The position numbers and the translations under genes were made by a program. Under the pieces are notes generated by a model. That model was not told where the DNA came from and did not search any database. It was given only the letters and a program-made list of their open reading frames with translations. Shown one piece after another: positions 1 through 9,225 of a stretch of 64,000 nucleotides of DNA. This DNA is from Polynucleobacter sp. JS-JIR-5-A7 (lineage in GTDB: Bacteria; Pseudomonadota; Gammaproteobacteria; Burkholderiales; Burkholderiaceae). Every line of letters starts with the position of its first letter. Within the stretch, counting starts at the first letter, position 1. The stretch lies in the NCBI RefSeq assembly GCF_018687935.1, contig NZ_CP061308.1, forward strand, positions 924,048 to 988,047. The letters are read 5' to 3'.

Positions 1-69
1 CACTGCTTTATCCCACGACAAGCGTAATGCTCATGTGAGAATTGCGTGAACAATTTGGAGAAGATCAGA

Positions 70-2226
70 ATGACAATGTTTAAAAAAGTAGTAAAAAGTT
101 TTCAATGGGGCAATCATCAAGTAACGATGGAAACTGGTGAGATTGCTCGCCAATCTGGTGGTGCCGTAATCGTCAACGTAGATGACACTGTAGTTATGGG
201 TACGGTAGTTGCTTCAAAGTCTGCAAAGCCAGGCCAATCCTTTTTCCCATTGACAGTGGATTATTTAGAAAAAACTTACGCAGCAGGTAAGATCCCTGGT
301 GGTTTCTTCCGTCGCGAAGGTCGTCCATCTGAAGGTGAGACATTGATTTCCCGCTTGATCGACCGCCCACTGCGTCCACTATTTCCTGAGGGTTTCTTGA
401 ATGAAGTTCAGGTTGTAGTGCATGTGTTGTCTATCAACCCAGACGTTCCTGCTGATATTCCTGCTTTGATTGCTGCTTCTGCAGCCTTAGCCGTTTCAGG
501 CATTCCATTTGCTGGCCCAGTTGGCGCAGCACGTGTTGGTTACGCTAACGGTCAATACCTTTTGAATCCAACTCGTACAGAACAAGCTACCAGCGAACTC
601 GATTTGATTGTTGCTGGTACTCAAGCAGCTGTATTGATGGTGGAATCTGAAGCAAACCAATTATCTGAAGATGTGATGTTAGGTGCAGTGGTTTATGGCC
701 ATGACCAAATGCAAACCGCGATTAACGCTATCAATGATTTGGTACGTGAAGCTGGCAAGCCAGAATGGGATTGGACTGCCGCCCCTAAAGATGAGCCATT
801 TATTGCTAAGGTCACTGCCTTGGCTGAAGCCCCATTGCGCGAGGCCTATCAGATTCGTCAAAAGGGTGCTCGTTCAGACAAGCTCAAAGAGATTTCTAAA
901 GAAGTTTTGGCGAAGTTATCTGAAGAAGGTGATGTTGATGCCGTTGCTGTTAGCGACATCATGTTTGAAATTGAAGCGAAGATTGTCCGTAGCCAGATTT
1001 TGAACGGCGAGCCACGTATTGATGGTCGCGATACACGTACTGTGCGTCCGATTGAAATTCGTAACGGCGTATTGCCGCGTACCCACGGTTCTGCATTGTT
1101 TACGCGTGGTGAAACACAGGCTTTGGTTATTGCCACCTTAGGTACTGCACGTGATGAGCAAATCATTGATGCGCTCGAAGGTGAATACCGAGATCGCTTC
1201 ATGTTCCACTACAACATGCCTCCGTTTGCTACTGGCGAAACTGGTCGTGTAGGTAGCCCAAAGCGTCGTGAAATTGGTCACGGTCGTTTGGCTAAGCGTG
1301 CATTGATACCAGTATTACCTAGCCCAGAGGATTTTGCATACAGCATCCGTGTTGTTTCAGAAATCACAGAGTCCAATGGTTCTTCATCTATGGCTTCCGT
1401 CTGCGGTGGCTGTTTGGCAATGATGGACGCTGGTGTTCCAGTAAAAGCTCATGTTGCTGGTGTAGCAATGGGCTTGATTTTGGATGGCAATCGTTTTGCC
1501 GTGTTGACCGATATCTTGGGTGACGAAGATCACTTAGGCGATATGGACTTCAAGGTAGCAGGTACTGCAAACGGTATTACTGCGCTCCAGATGGATATTA
1601 AGGTTCAAGGTATTACGAAAGAAATTATGCAAGTTGCTTTGGCACAAGCGAAAGAAGGTCGTTTGCACATTTTGAGCAAAATGCAAGAAGCCATGGGTTC
1701 AGTTCGCACAGAATTGTCTGCTCATGCTCCACGCATGGTGTCATTCAAGATTCATCCAGACAAGATTCGTGAAGTGATTGGCAAGGGTGGCGCAACGATT
1801 CAGGCTTTGACTAAAGAAACTGGTTGCAGCATCGATATCAAAGATGACGGAACAGTCACGATTGCTTCCACTAGTGCTGAAGGCATGGCTGAAGCGAAAG
1901 CCCGTATCGAAGGTATCACTGCTGAAGCTGAAGTTGGCAAGATCTATGAAGGTCCAGTAGTGAAGTTGCTTGAGTTCGGTGCTTTGGTCAACATTCTTCC
2001 TGGTAAAGACGGACTCTTGCATATCTCTGAAATCTCCAATGAGCGTGTAAAAGAAGTTAAAGATTACTTAGCAGAAGGCCAAGTGGTTCGCGTGAAGTTG
2101 TTAGCCGCTGATGAGCGTGGTCGTTTGCGCTTATCTCTCAAGGCTGCAATGGCTGATGAAGGTGGTTCGATTGCTCCTTTGGCTGGTGTTGCAACTGAAG
2201 CTGCTCCAACTGACGAAACTGCTTAA
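70..2226 (+). CDS. pnp: Polyribonucleotide nucleotidyltransferase (PNPase)
   Basis: Phosphorolytic 3'-5' exoribonuclease of mRNA decay, a trimeric cytoplasmic enzyme that can join the RNase E degradosome. Two RNase PH-like halves fill roughly residues 10-550. A KH domain follows, with its GKGG loop near residue 572, and then a C-terminal S1 domain (about 623-692, including the LLHISEIS stretch). The length of 718 aa is normal. I chose the ATG at 70 because GGAG at 57-60 sits 9 nt upstream and the protein then begins MTMFKKVVKSF; an in-frame GTG at 46 would add 8 residues without a ribosome site. The first 69 bases of the window hold no gene I can recognise. A quinone oxidoreductase gene follows 23 nt downstream, probably co-transcribed. 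Confidence 0.97.
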   Translation: MTMFKKVVKSFQWGNHQVTMETGEIARQSGGAVIVNVDDTVVMGTVVASKSAKPGQSFFPLTVDYLEKTYAAGKIPGGFFRREGRPSEGETLISRLIDRPLRPLFPEGFLNEVQVVVHVLSINPDVPADIPALIAASAALAVSGIPFAGPVGAARVGYANGQYLLNPTRTEQATSELDLIVAGTQAAVLMVESEANQLSEDVMLGAVVYGHDQMQTAINAINDLVREAGKPEWDWTAAPKDEPFIAKVTALAEAPLREAYQIRQKGARSDKLKEISKEVLAKLSEEGDVDAVAVSDIMFEIEAKIVRSQILNGEPRIDGRDTRTVRPIEIRNGVLPRTHGSALFTRGETQALVIATLGTARDEQIIDALEGEYRDRFMFHYNMPPFATGETGRVGSPKRREIGHGRLAKRALIPVLPSPEDFAYSIRVVSEITESNGSSSMASVCGGCLAMMDAGVPVKAHVAGVAMGLILDGNRFAVLTDILGDEDHLGDMDFKVAGTANGITALQMDIKVQGITKEIMQVALAQAKEGRLHILSKMQEAMGSVRTELSAHAPRMVSFKIHPDKIREVIGKGGATIQALTKETGCSIDIKDDGTVTIASTSAEGMAEAKARIEGITAEAEVGKIYEGPVVKLLEFGALVNILPGKDGLLHISEISNERVKEVKDYLAEGQVVRVKLLAADERGRLRLSLKAAMADEGGSIAPLAGVATEAAPTDETA

Positions 2227-2249
2227 GTTAATTTCAGTCGGAGTTTTCA

Positions 2250-3248
2250 ATGCGCGTAATTGAGATCAAAGAATTTGGCACGCCAGAAATGCTGGTGCCT
2301 AGTACTCGCCCAGACCCAGCGGTTCCGACTGCTGGAACTGGCGAGGTTTTGATTAAGGTACTCGCAGCAGGAATTAATCGCCCTGACGTTTTACAGCGTA
2401 AGGGTCATTACCCAGTTCCTGCTGGTGCATCCGATATTCCTGGTCTTGAAGTTGCTGGTGAAATTATTGGTGGTGATTTAGTTCACGCAGATAATGCTTT
2501 CGGCCTCAAGGTAGGTGACAAGGTTTGCGCCTTAGTTCAAGGCGGTGGTTATGCAGACCTTTGTATTGCACCGATTGCCCAGTGCTTACCTTATCCAACC
2601 GGATTTACTGATCAAGAAGCGGCAGCATTGCCTGAAACTTTTTACACCGTCTGGAGCAATGTCTTCATGCGCGGTGAATTGTCAGCAGGTGAAACTCTCT
2701 TAGTCCAAGGCGGTTCAAGCGGTATTGGCGTTACCGCTATTTTGCTTGCTAAAGCTATGGGACATAAAGTGTTTGTTACTGCTGGTACCAATGAAAAGTG
2801 TGCCGCATGCATGAAGTTGGGCGCTGATCTCGCTATTAACTACAAGACACAAGATTTTGTAGAAGAAGTGAAGAAGGCTACTGACGGTAAAGGCGTTAAT
2901 GTCATCCTCGATATGGTGACTGGCGCTTATGTGCAGCGTGAAATCGATTGCTTGGCTGATGATGGTCGTATTGTGATCATTGCAATTCAGGGTGGATCGA
3001 AAGCTGAAGTGAGTACCAATCAAATTCTACGACGTCGTTTGACGATTACTGGTTCAACCTTGCGTCCACGTCCAGTATCATTCAAAAAACACATTACCAA
3101 ACAGTTGCATGATCATGTTTGGCCTTTACTTAATGCAGGTAAGTTAAAGCCGGCAATCTATAAAACCTTTACGCTGGATCAAGCGGCAGATGCACATCGA
3201 TTGATGGAGTCCTCTGAGCATGTTGGCAAAATAGTTCTCACGGTTTAA
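2250..3248 (+). CDS. NAD(P)H quinone oxidoreductase, zinc-free MDR family
   Basis: A 332-aa member of the medium-chain dehydrogenase/reductase superfamily, resembling the PIG3/QOR branch that reduces quinones with NADPH. The N-terminal GroES-like domain contains the conserved NRPDVLQRKG segment. The Rossmann part carries the VQGGSSGIGVTAILLAKAMG dinucleotide-binding loop (about residues 152-171). The structural-zinc cysteine cluster of alcohol dehydrogenases is absent, which supports the zinc-free group. It sits between pnp and tpiA with a 13-nt gap to tpiA, so it is probably in the same transcript. The physiological substrate cannot be told from sequence. Confidence 0.88.
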   Translation: MRVIEIKEFGTPEMLVPSTRPDPAVPTAGTGEVLIKVLAAGINRPDVLQRKGHYPVPAGASDIPGLEVAGEIIGGDLVHADNAFGLKVGDKVCALVQGGGYADLCIAPIAQCLPYPTGFTDQEAAALPETFYTVWSNVFMRGELSAGETLLVQGGSSGIGVTAILLAKAMGHKVFVTAGTNEKCAACMKLGADLAINYKTQDFVEEVKKATDGKGVNVILDMVTGAYVQREIDCLADDGRIVIIAIQGGSKAEVSTNQILRRRLTITGSTLRPRPVSFKKHITKQLHDHVWPLLNAGKLKPAIYKTFTLDQAADAHRLMESSEHVGKIVLTV

Positions 3249-3261
3249 TTCAATAAAACTT

Positions 3262-4020
3262 ATGCGTCCACTCATCGTCATCGGTAACTGGAAAATGAAT
3301 GGTAGTCTTGCAAGTAATCAAGATTGGGTTAAAACCGTTTCCCGGGGTATGGAAAGCGGCATGCCTGCTGGTCGCAAGTTTGCTGTATGCCCACCGTCTC
3401 CTTATTTAGCTCAGTGCGCTCACTTAATTAAAGAACATTCTTTGGCGTTTTTAAGCTTAGGCGCTCAAGATGTCTCGGCTCAAACTTCTGGTGCTTATAC
3501 AGGAGAGACAAGCGCCGCTATGCTCAAAGAGCTCGGCTGTCAGTATGTCATTGTTGGCCACTCTGAGCGTCGTCAAATGCATCATGAGGTGGATGAGATT
3601 GTTGCAGCAAAGGCACTTCAAGTATTAGATAGCGGTATGACTCCCGTGATCTGTGTTGGTGAGACTGCTGATGAGCGCAATTCTGGCAGAGCTGAAGAGA
3701 TTGTTTGTGGTCAGATAGCCAAGCAAGTCTCAGTGCTTCAGGATCGCTTGGCTGATTGTCTCATCGCTTATGAACCAGTGTGGGCGATTGGTACTGGCAA
3801 GGTTGCCAGTGCGCAGCTTGCTCAAGATATGCATCGTCATATTCGTTTGCAATTGGCTGAGTTTGATGAGGATGTCGCATCACATGTAGGAATTTTGTAT
3901 GGTGGCAGCATCAAGCCTGACAATGCTGTTGAATTGTTTGCCATGCCCGATATTGATGGTGGATTGGTGGGGGGTGCTGCGCTAGATCCTCAAGATTTTC
4001 TTGCAATCTGTCAGGCATAG
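3262..4020 (+). CDS. tpiA: Triosephosphate isomerase
   Basis: Interconverts dihydroxyacetone phosphate and glyceraldehyde 3-phosphate in glycolysis and gluconeogenesis. At 252 aa it is a standard single TIM barrel. The catalytic residues are visible: Lys11 in GNWKMNG, His100 in VGHSERR and Glu171 in AYEPVWAIGTG; the phosphate-binding YGGSIKPDN and GGLVGGAAL segments are near the C-terminus. The gene lies directly before secG, an order common in proteobacteria. No strong ribosome site is seen before the ATG, so translation may depend on the upstream gene. Confidence 0.97.
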   Translation: MRPLIVIGNWKMNGSLASNQDWVKTVSRGMESGMPAGRKFAVCPPSPYLAQCAHLIKEHSLAFLSLGAQDVSAQTSGAYTGETSAAMLKELGCQYVIVGHSERRQMHHEVDEIVAAKALQVLDSGMTPVICVGETADERNSGRAEEIVCGQIAKQVSVLQDRLADCLIAYEPVWAIGTGKVASAQLAQDMHRHIRLQLAEFDEDVASHVGILYGGSIKPDNAVELFAMPDIDGGLVGGAALDPQDFLAICQA

Positions 4021-4042
4021 ATTTTTTATTTGGAGAGAAGCT

Positions 4043-4387
4043 GTGGAATGGTTTAAGACTTTATTAATCGTGTTGCAGGCAATTTCAGCTTTGGCTGTGA
4101 TTTTGCTAGTGCTATTACAGCAAGGCAAGGGCGCTGATATGGGCGCTGCTTTTGGCTCTGGTTCCTCAGGGAGCTTATTTGGCGCTAGCGGTTCGGCCAA
4201 TTTTTTATCCCATACAACAGCCGTCTTTGCTGCAGTCTTTTTTATCAGTACTTTGGGGATTACTTGGCTTGGTAACAAGAAGGAAGTCAGTCCTGGGGTT
4301 CTCTCTGGAACCGTCGCTCCTGCAGTAACGCCAGCTGCTCCGACCGCTCCTGCTCAAGATCCAAGCAAACCAGCAGTTCCTAAGTAA
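4043..4387 (+). CDS. secG: Protein-export membrane protein SecG
   Basis: Small subunit of the SecYEG translocon in the inner membrane. The 114-aa product has two hydrophobic helices (about residues 3-23 and 52-72) joined by the diagnostic glycine/serine-rich loop GADMGAAFGSGSSGSLFG, followed by an Ala/Pro-rich cytoplasmic tail. I chose the GTG at 4043 because GGAGAG at 4032-4037 gives a good ribosome site and the protein then starts VEWFKTLL, as in relatives. An ATG at 4001 in the same frame would overlap tpiA and add 14 unlikely residues. Confidence 0.93.
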   Translation: MEWFKTLLIVLQAISALAVILLVLLQQGKGADMGAAFGSGSSGSLFGASGSANFLSHTTAVFAAVFFISTLGITWLGNKKEVSPGVLSGTVAPAVTPAAPTAPAQDPSKPAVPK

Positions 4388-4413
4388 AAAAGTAGGTTTT
4401 TACTGATTTTTCT
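4383..4413 (+). terminator. Possible weak terminator after secG
   Basis: AGTAAAAA (4383-4390) can pair with TTTTTACT (4397-4404) around a 6-nt loop, followed by GATTTTTCT. The stem is almost all A/T, so termination is doubtful. It begins inside the last codons of secG. Confidence 0.3.
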
Positions 4414-4449
4414 GCCCGATATTTAGGGTGGTTTAGTTGTGCAATGCAG

Positions 4450-4455
4450 TAGAAT
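4450..4455 (+). promoter_or_regulatory. Candidate -10 element for tRNA-Leu
   Basis: TAGAAT lies 18 nt before the mature tRNA 5' end, a plausible distance for a short precursor leader. No convincing -35 hexamer is present at 16-18 bp upstream, so this is only a candidate. Confidence 0.3.
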
Positions 4456-4473
4456 TGACAGGTTTTGCAAGAT

Positions 4474-4558
4474 GCCGACGTGGTGAAATTGGTAGACACG
4501 CTATCTTGAGGGGGTAGTGGCTTAGGCTGTGCGAGTTCGAGTCTCGCCGTCGGCACCA
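4474..4558 (+). tRNA. tRNA-Leu (anticodon GAG)
   Basis: An 85-nt class II tRNA. The acceptor arm GCCGACG (4474-4480) pairs with CGTCGGC (4548-4554), followed by discriminator A and an encoded CCA. The anticodon stem is CTATC/GGTAG (one T-G pair) with loop TTGAGGG, which places GAG at 4508-4510. The long variable region and the GTTCGAGTC T-loop are present. It reads CUU/CUC leucine codons. It sits between secG and the nuo operon, as in many betaproteobacteria. Confidence 0.97.
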
Positions 4559-4667
4559 AGAAATGATGTTTAGCTAGAGTTTTGCTCTAAATCAATAGAT
4601 TTAGATGTGGATTATTTGATAATTTGTTTTTTTTGAAGAAGCGCTAGAAGAACGACTCAGGACCATT

Positions 4668-5027
4668 TTGAATCTCGCTAATTACTTTCCTGTTCTGCTT
4701 TTTATCCTTGTAGGTATTGGGGTGGGATTAGTCCCCATGTTCCTCGGAAAAATTTTGGCTCCCTCGAAGCCTGATGCCGAAAAACTCTCCCCATATGAGT
4801 GCGGTTTTGAAGCCTTCGAAGATGCCCGTATGAAGTTTGACGTGCGCTATTACCTGATTGCTATTCTCTTTATTTTGTTTGATCTTGAAACCGCATTCCT
4901 CTTTCCTTGGGGTGTTGCGTTACGTGATCTCGGCTGGTTTGGCTACGCCTCCATGGTGATTTTCCTGTTGGAATTCATAGTGGGATTTGTGTATATCTGG
5001 AAAAAGGGCGCTCTCGACTGGGAGTGA
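4668..5027 (+). CDS. nuoA: NADH-quinone oxidoreductase subunit A
   Basis: Membrane subunit of respiratory complex I, 119 aa with three transmembrane helices. The family-typical SPYECGFEAF loop follows helix 1 and FILFDLETAFLFPW lies in helix 2. The start is TTG at 4668; AGGA at 4659-4662 is 5 nt upstream and the protein begins MNLANYFPVLLF. No ATG in frame would give a full-length N-terminus. It is the first gene of the 14-gene nuo operon; the 109 bases between the tRNA and nuoA hold a possible GATAAT -10 (4618-4623) but no clear -35. Confidence 0.96.
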   Translation: MNLANYFPVLLFILVGIGVGLVPMFLGKILAPSKPDAEKLSPYECGFEAFEDARMKFDVRYYLIAILFILFDLETAFLFPWGVALRDLGWFGYASMVIFLLEFIVGFVYIWKKGALDWE

Positions 5028-5032
5028 TCGAT

Positions 5033-5515
5033 ATGGCATTAGAAGGCGTTCTCAAAGAAGGATTTGTTACCACTACTGCAGACCAGTTAATTAACTGGAC
5101 TCGCAACGGCTCTTTATGGCCCATGACCTTTGGTTTGGCCTGTTGCGCAGTGGAAATGATGCACGCTGGCGCATCCCGCTATGACTTAGATCGCTTTGGT
5201 GTCGTTTTCCGCCCCTCTCCACGTCAATCTGACTTGATGATTGTTGCTGGTACCTTATGTAACAAGATGGCCCCAGCTTTGCGCAAGGTGTATGACCAAA
5301 TGCCAGAGCCACGTTGGGTAATCTCTATGGGATCCTGCGCAAATGGTGGTGGTTATTACCATAACTCCTATTCTGTAGTGCGCGGTTGCGACCGCATTGT
5401 GCCAGTCGATATTTATGTTCCCGGTTGTCCTCCAACAGCAGAAGCTTTGATTTACGGTGTTATTCAGTTGCAATCCAAGATCGCTCGCACCAGCACGATC
5501 GCGCGGAAAGCCTAA
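5033..5515 (+). CDS. nuoB: NADH-quinone oxidoreductase subunit B
   Basis: Peripheral-arm complex I subunit that holds cluster N2, the last iron-sulfur centre before quinone. The four ligands are visible: adjacent Cys37 and Cys38 in LACCAVEMM, Cys102 in GSCANGG and Cys132 in PGCPPTAEAL. The ATG at 5033 (160 aa) is preferred because GGGAG at 5020-5024 is 8 nt upstream; an in-frame GTG at 5024 overlapping the nuoA stop would add three residues. The family's usual length is 158-220 aa. Confidence 0.97.
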   Translation: MALEGVLKEGFVTTTADQLINWTRNGSLWPMTFGLACCAVEMMHAGASRYDLDRFGVVFRPSPRQSDLMIVAGTLCNKMAPALRKVYDQMPEPRWVISMGSCANGGGYYHNSYSVVRGCDRIVPVDIYVPGCPPTAEALIYGVIQLQSKIARTSTIARKA

Positions 5516-5518
5516 GCC

Positions 5519-6118
5519 ATGTCAGATCGTTTAGTTCAGCTAGCCGCTAATCTCGAAAAGGTTCTTGGTAAACGCATTCAATCCGTTGAGCTTGCCTTGG
5601 GTGAAGTGACTGTCGTTCTTAATGCGGAGACCTATTTTGAATCTGCGATGTTGCTGCGGGATGATGCATCATTAGCGTTCGAGCAATTGATCGATTTATG
5701 TGGCGTTGACTACCAAGACTTCCGTGACGGTGCCTGGGGTGGGCAGCGTTTTGGTGCAGTAAGCCATTTACTGTCTATCAAACATAACTGGCGTCTAAGG
5801 GTACGGGCTTTCGCTCCTGATGATAGTTATCCACTGCTAGCCTCTATCACCCCAGTTTGGAATTCAGCGAATTGGTATGAGCGCGAAGCATTCGATCTCT
5901 ACGGCATTATCTTTGAAGGTCATGAAGACCTGCGTCGCATCTTGACTGACTATGGCTTTATTGGCCATCCATTTAGAAAAGACTTCCCAATCAGTGGCAA
6001 TGTAGAAATGCGCTATGACCCAGAGTTAAAGCGAGTTGTTTATCAGCCAGTCACGATTGAAGCGCGTGAAATTACTCCCCGGATCGTTCGCGAAGAACAG
6101 TACGGAGGCCCGGTTTAA
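5519..6118 (+). CDS. nuoC: NADH-quinone oxidoreductase subunit C
   Basis: Hydrophilic complex I subunit of the connecting module (30-kDa family), 199 aa. The family signature appears at about residues 120-160 as WYEREAFDLYGIIFEGH and then RRILTDYGF.GHPFRKDFP. It is a stand-alone gene, not fused to nuoD as in E. coli. The start lies 3 nt after the nuoB stop, so translation is probably coupled. Confidence 0.96.
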   Translation: MSDRLVQLAANLEKVLGKRIQSVELALGEVTVVLNAETYFESAMLLRDDASLAFEQLIDLCGVDYQDFRDGAWGGQRFGAVSHLLSIKHNWRLRVRAFAPDDSYPLLASITPVWNSANWYEREAFDLYGIIFEGHEDLRRILTDYGFIGHPFRKDFPISGNVEMRYDPELKRVVYQPVTIEAREITPRIVREEQYGGPV

Positions 6119-6121
6119 GCC

Positions 6122-7375
6122 ATGGCGCAAATTAAGAATTACACCCTCAATTTTGGTCCTCAACATCCTGCGGCGCATGGCGTATTACGTTTAGTGCTTG
6201 AGTTAGATGGTGAAGTGATTCAGCGTGCTGATCCGCATATCGGTCTATTGCATCGTGCAACTGAGAAATTAGCAGAGACTCGTACTTGGATTCAGAATGT
6301 TCCTTATATGGATCGTTTGGACTATGTGTCCATGATGGCCAATGAGCATGCCTATGTATTAGCCATTGAGAAGTTATTGCAAGTAGACGTTCCATTACGT
6401 GCGCAATACATTCGTGTCATGTATGACGAGTTAACCCGTCTGCTAAATCATTTACTTTGGATCGGCTGTCATGGTCTAGACGTTGGTGCAATGGCGGTAT
6501 TCTTGTATGCCTTCCGTGATCGCGAAGATATTTTCGATATGTACGAAGCTGTATCTGGTGCTCGTATGCATGCTGCTTACTATCGTCCGGGTGGCGTATA
6601 TCGCGATTTGCCAGATCAAATGGCTCAATACGATAAGTCTAAGATTCGGAGCACATCTGCTGTAAAACGCTTGAATGAAAACCGTAGCGGCACCTTGCTT
6701 GACTTTATTGAGCAATTTGCTAGCGGCTTTGATGCCAATGTAGATGAGTATTGCAATCTATTAACTGACAACCGCATTTGGAAACAGCGTTTAGTGAATA
6801 TTGGTGTTGTCACTCCTGAGCGTGCATTGCAACTGGGCTTTACTGGCCCAATGTTGCGTGGTTCTGGTATTGAGTGGGACTTGCGTAAAAAGCAGCCATA
6901 TGAAGTGTATGACCGCCTTTATTTTGATATCCCAGTGGGCGTTAATGGCGATTCATACGACCGTTATTTAGTGCGTATGGAAGAGATGCGTCAATCTAAC
7001 CGCATCATTAAACAATGCGTAGCTTGGTTAAAAGCAAATCCAGGTCCCGTGATGAGCGATAACCATAAGGTTTCTCCACCGAAACGCGTGGATATGAAAA
7101 CCAATATGGAAGAATTGATTCACCATTTCAAACTCTTTACTGAAGGTATCCATGTACCTAATGGGGAAGCTTACTCTGCGGTTGAGCATCCAAAAGGTGA
7201 GTTTGGAATTTACTTGATTTCTGATGGTGCTAATAAGCCATATCGTATGAAGATTCGTGCTCCAGGATTTGTACATCTTTCAGCGATGGATGAGATGTCA
7301 CGTGGTCACATGTTGGCGGATGCTGTAACCATTATTGGTACGCAGGATATTGTGTTTGGGGAGATTGACCGCTAA
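6122..7375 (+). CDS. nuoD: NADH-quinone oxidoreductase subunit D
   Basis: The 49-kDa-type subunit (417 aa), which forms the quinone site together with NuoB. It is related to the large subunit of NiFe hydrogenases but lacks the nickel-ligand cysteines. Conserved segments include FGPQHPAAHGVLRL near the N-terminus, HIGLLHRATEKLAE, and GVYRDLP in the middle. It starts 3 nt after nuoC, and both junctions read TAAGCCATG. Confidence 0.97.
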   Translation: MAQIKNYTLNFGPQHPAAHGVLRLVLELDGEVIQRADPHIGLLHRATEKLAETRTWIQNVPYMDRLDYVSMMANEHAYVLAIEKLLQVDVPLRAQYIRVMYDELTRLLNHLLWIGCHGLDVGAMAVFLYAFRDREDIFDMYEAVSGARMHAAYYRPGGVYRDLPDQMAQYDKSKIRSTSAVKRLNENRSGTLLDFIEQFASGFDANVDEYCNLLTDNRIWKQRLVNIGVVTPERALQLGFTGPMLRGSGIEWDLRKKQPYEVYDRLYFDIPVGVNGDSYDRYLVRMEEMRQSNRIIKQCVAWLKANPGPVMSDNHKVSPPKRVDMKTNMEELIHHFKLFTEGIHVPNGEAYSAVEHPKGEFGIYLISDGANKPYRMKIRAPGFVHLSAMDEMSRGHMLADAVTIIGTQDIVFGEIDR

Positions 7376-7398
7376 TTAAGCGTGCCAAGGATGAATTA

Positions 7399-7905
7399 AT
7401 GACAACAACCCTTCAACTATCCGACAAAACGCTGGCAGATATTGCCCGTAACGTTGCTAAATATCCGCCAGAGCAAAAGCAGTCTGCCGTGATGGCTTCC
7501 TTGATCGCCGCTCAAACTGAAGTCGGCTGGGTCTCGCCAGAGGTGATTGCCACCGTTGCACAAATCCTAGAAATGCCGACGATTGCTGTAGAAGAAGTGG
7601 CCACTTTTTACAATATGTACAACACTAAGCCTATTGGTAAATATAAGCTGGTGATTTGTACGAATTTGCCTTGTCAATTAACCCATGGTGAAACTTCAGC
7701 CAATTACTTAAAAGAAACTTTGGGTATTGGCTTTAATGAAACGACAACTTGTGGCACCTTCACATTAAAAGAGGGTGAGTGCATGGGTGCCTGCGGCGAT
7801 TCACCGGTCATGCTCGTCAATGACAAGCGCATGTGCAGTTTGATGAGTAAAGAGAAGATTGATACTCTTTTAAGTGAACTCCGTGCAGAAGGGAAAGCAG
7901 CATGA
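7399..7905 (+). CDS. nuoE: NADH-quinone oxidoreductase subunit E
   Basis: The 24-kDa-type subunit of the NADH-oxidising module, 168 aa, with a thioredoxin-like fold carrying the [2Fe-2S] cluster N1a. The ligands are Cys87 and Cys92 (CTNLPC) and Cys128 and Cys132 (CMGAC). The segment VEEVATFYNMY is a family hallmark. Its last 4 bases overlap the start of nuoF, a sign of coupled translation. Confidence 0.97.
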   Translation: MTTTLQLSDKTLADIARNVAKYPPEQKQSAVMASLIAAQTEVGWVSPEVIATVAQILEMPTIAVEEVATFYNMYNTKPIGKYKLVICTNLPCQLTHGETSANYLKETLGIGFNETTTCGTFTLKEGECMGACGDSPVMLVNDKRMCSLMSKEKIDTLLSELRAEGKAA

Positions 7906-9200
7906 CTAGCTTGCACGATCGTCACATTAAGCCCTTAATCCTTGCAGGATTGAATGGTGATAACTGGCGCTTAAGGGATTACGAGAGTCGTGGTGGCTAC
8001 CAGCAGTTACGTCGATTAATTAATGATAAGGTTGCACCTGATGCAATCATTGCTGAATTAAAAGCATCCTCATTGCGTGGTCGTGGTGGTGCAGGCTTTC
8101 CAACTGGCTTGAAGTGGAGTTTTATGCCACGTCAATTTCCAGGACAAAAATATTTAGTTTGTAATAGTGACGAAGGTGAGCCGGGGACTTTTAAAGACCG
8201 TGACATCATGCGTTACAACCCACATGCCTTGATTGAGGGCATGATTATTGGTGCATACACCATGGGGATTTCAACAGGTTATAACTATATCCACGGCGAA
8301 ATTTGGGAAGTGTATTCACGTTTCGAAGAGGCTTTAGAAGAGGCGCGTGATGCTGGTTACTTAGGCGACAAAATTCTAGATAGTGATTTCTCATTTCAAT
8401 TGCATGCCACGCCAGGTTGGGGTGCTTATATTTGTGGTGAAGAAACCGCTTTGCTTGAATCCTTAGAGGGTAAAAAAGGCCAACCGCGCTTTAAGCCACC
8501 ATTCCCAGCTAGCTTTGGCTTGTATGGCAAGCCAACTACTATTAACAACACTGAAACATTTGCTGCTGTGCCATTCATTTTGGCTATCGGCGGCCAAGCT
8601 TATTTGGATCTTGGTAAACCTAATAACGGTGGAACAAAGATTTTTTCTGTATCGGGTGACGTAGTGCATCCTGGTAACTATGAAATTCCATTGGGCACAC
8701 CATTTGCAGAGCTCTTAAAGCTTGCTGGCGGTATGCGTGAAGGTAATGCTTTGAAATCTGTCATTCCTGGTGGATCATCTGCACCGGTAATACCTGGCAC
8801 GCAGATGATGGATCTGACGATGGATTACGACAGTATTGCGAAAGCAGGATCTATGCTGGGTTCTGGTGCTGTCATTGTGATGAATGAAACCCGTTGTATG
8901 GTTCGTGCTTTAGAGCGCCTTTCTTATTTTTATCACGAGGAATCTTGTGGTCAGTGCACACCATGTCGTGAAGGTACCGGATGGCTATGGCGAATTGTGC
9001 ACCGGATTGAACACGGCCAAGGTCGCCCCGAAGATTTAGATTTATTAAATGATGTTGCTGCCAACATTCAAGGCCGTACGATTTGCGCTTTGGGTGATGC
9101 AGCTGCAATGCCAGTGCGTGGCATGTTGAAGCATTACATGGATGAATTTACGTATCACGTAGAACATAAGCGCTGCTTAGATTCTGTAAAACCTTTATAA
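7902..9200 (+). CDS. nuoF: NADH-quinone oxidoreductase subunit F
   Basis: The 51-kDa-type subunit (432 aa) that binds NADH, FMN and the [4Fe-4S] cluster N3. The glycine-rich GRGGAGFPTGLKW motif (about residues 60-72) and GAYICGEETALLES mark the nucleotide and flavin sites. The cluster ligands are Cys349, Cys352 and Cys355 (SCGQCTPC) plus Cys395 (TICALGDAA). The ATG overlaps the end of nuoE by 4 nt. Confidence 0.97.
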   Translation: MTSLHDRHIKPLILAGLNGDNWRLRDYESRGGYQQLRRLINDKVAPDAIIAELKASSLRGRGGAGFPTGLKWSFMPRQFPGQKYLVCNSDEGEPGTFKDRDIMRYNPHALIEGMIIGAYTMGISTGYNYIHGEIWEVYSRFEEALEEARDAGYLGDKILDSDFSFQLHATPGWGAYICGEETALLESLEGKKGQPRFKPPFPASFGLYGKPTTINNTETFAAVPFILAIGGQAYLDLGKPNNGGTKIFSVSGDVVHPGNYEIPLGTPFAELLKLAGGMREGNALKSVIPGGSSAPVIPGTQMMDLTMDYDSIAKAGSMLGSGAVIVMNETRCMVRALERLSYFYHEESCGQCTPCREGTGWLWRIVHRIEHGQGRPEDLDLLNDVAANIQGRTICALGDAAAMPVRGMLKHYMDEFTYHVEHKRCLDSVKPL

Positions 9201-9225
9201 GTTATTGAGCACGGGACATCTTAAA

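Noticed and set aside
1..45. Tail of rpsO at the left edge
   Set aside because: None of the three frames gives the conserved end of ribosomal protein S15; the bases look intergenic.
858..1202. 114-aa open frame antisense to pnp
   Set aside because: Coding shadow of a strongly conserved gene; no independent support.
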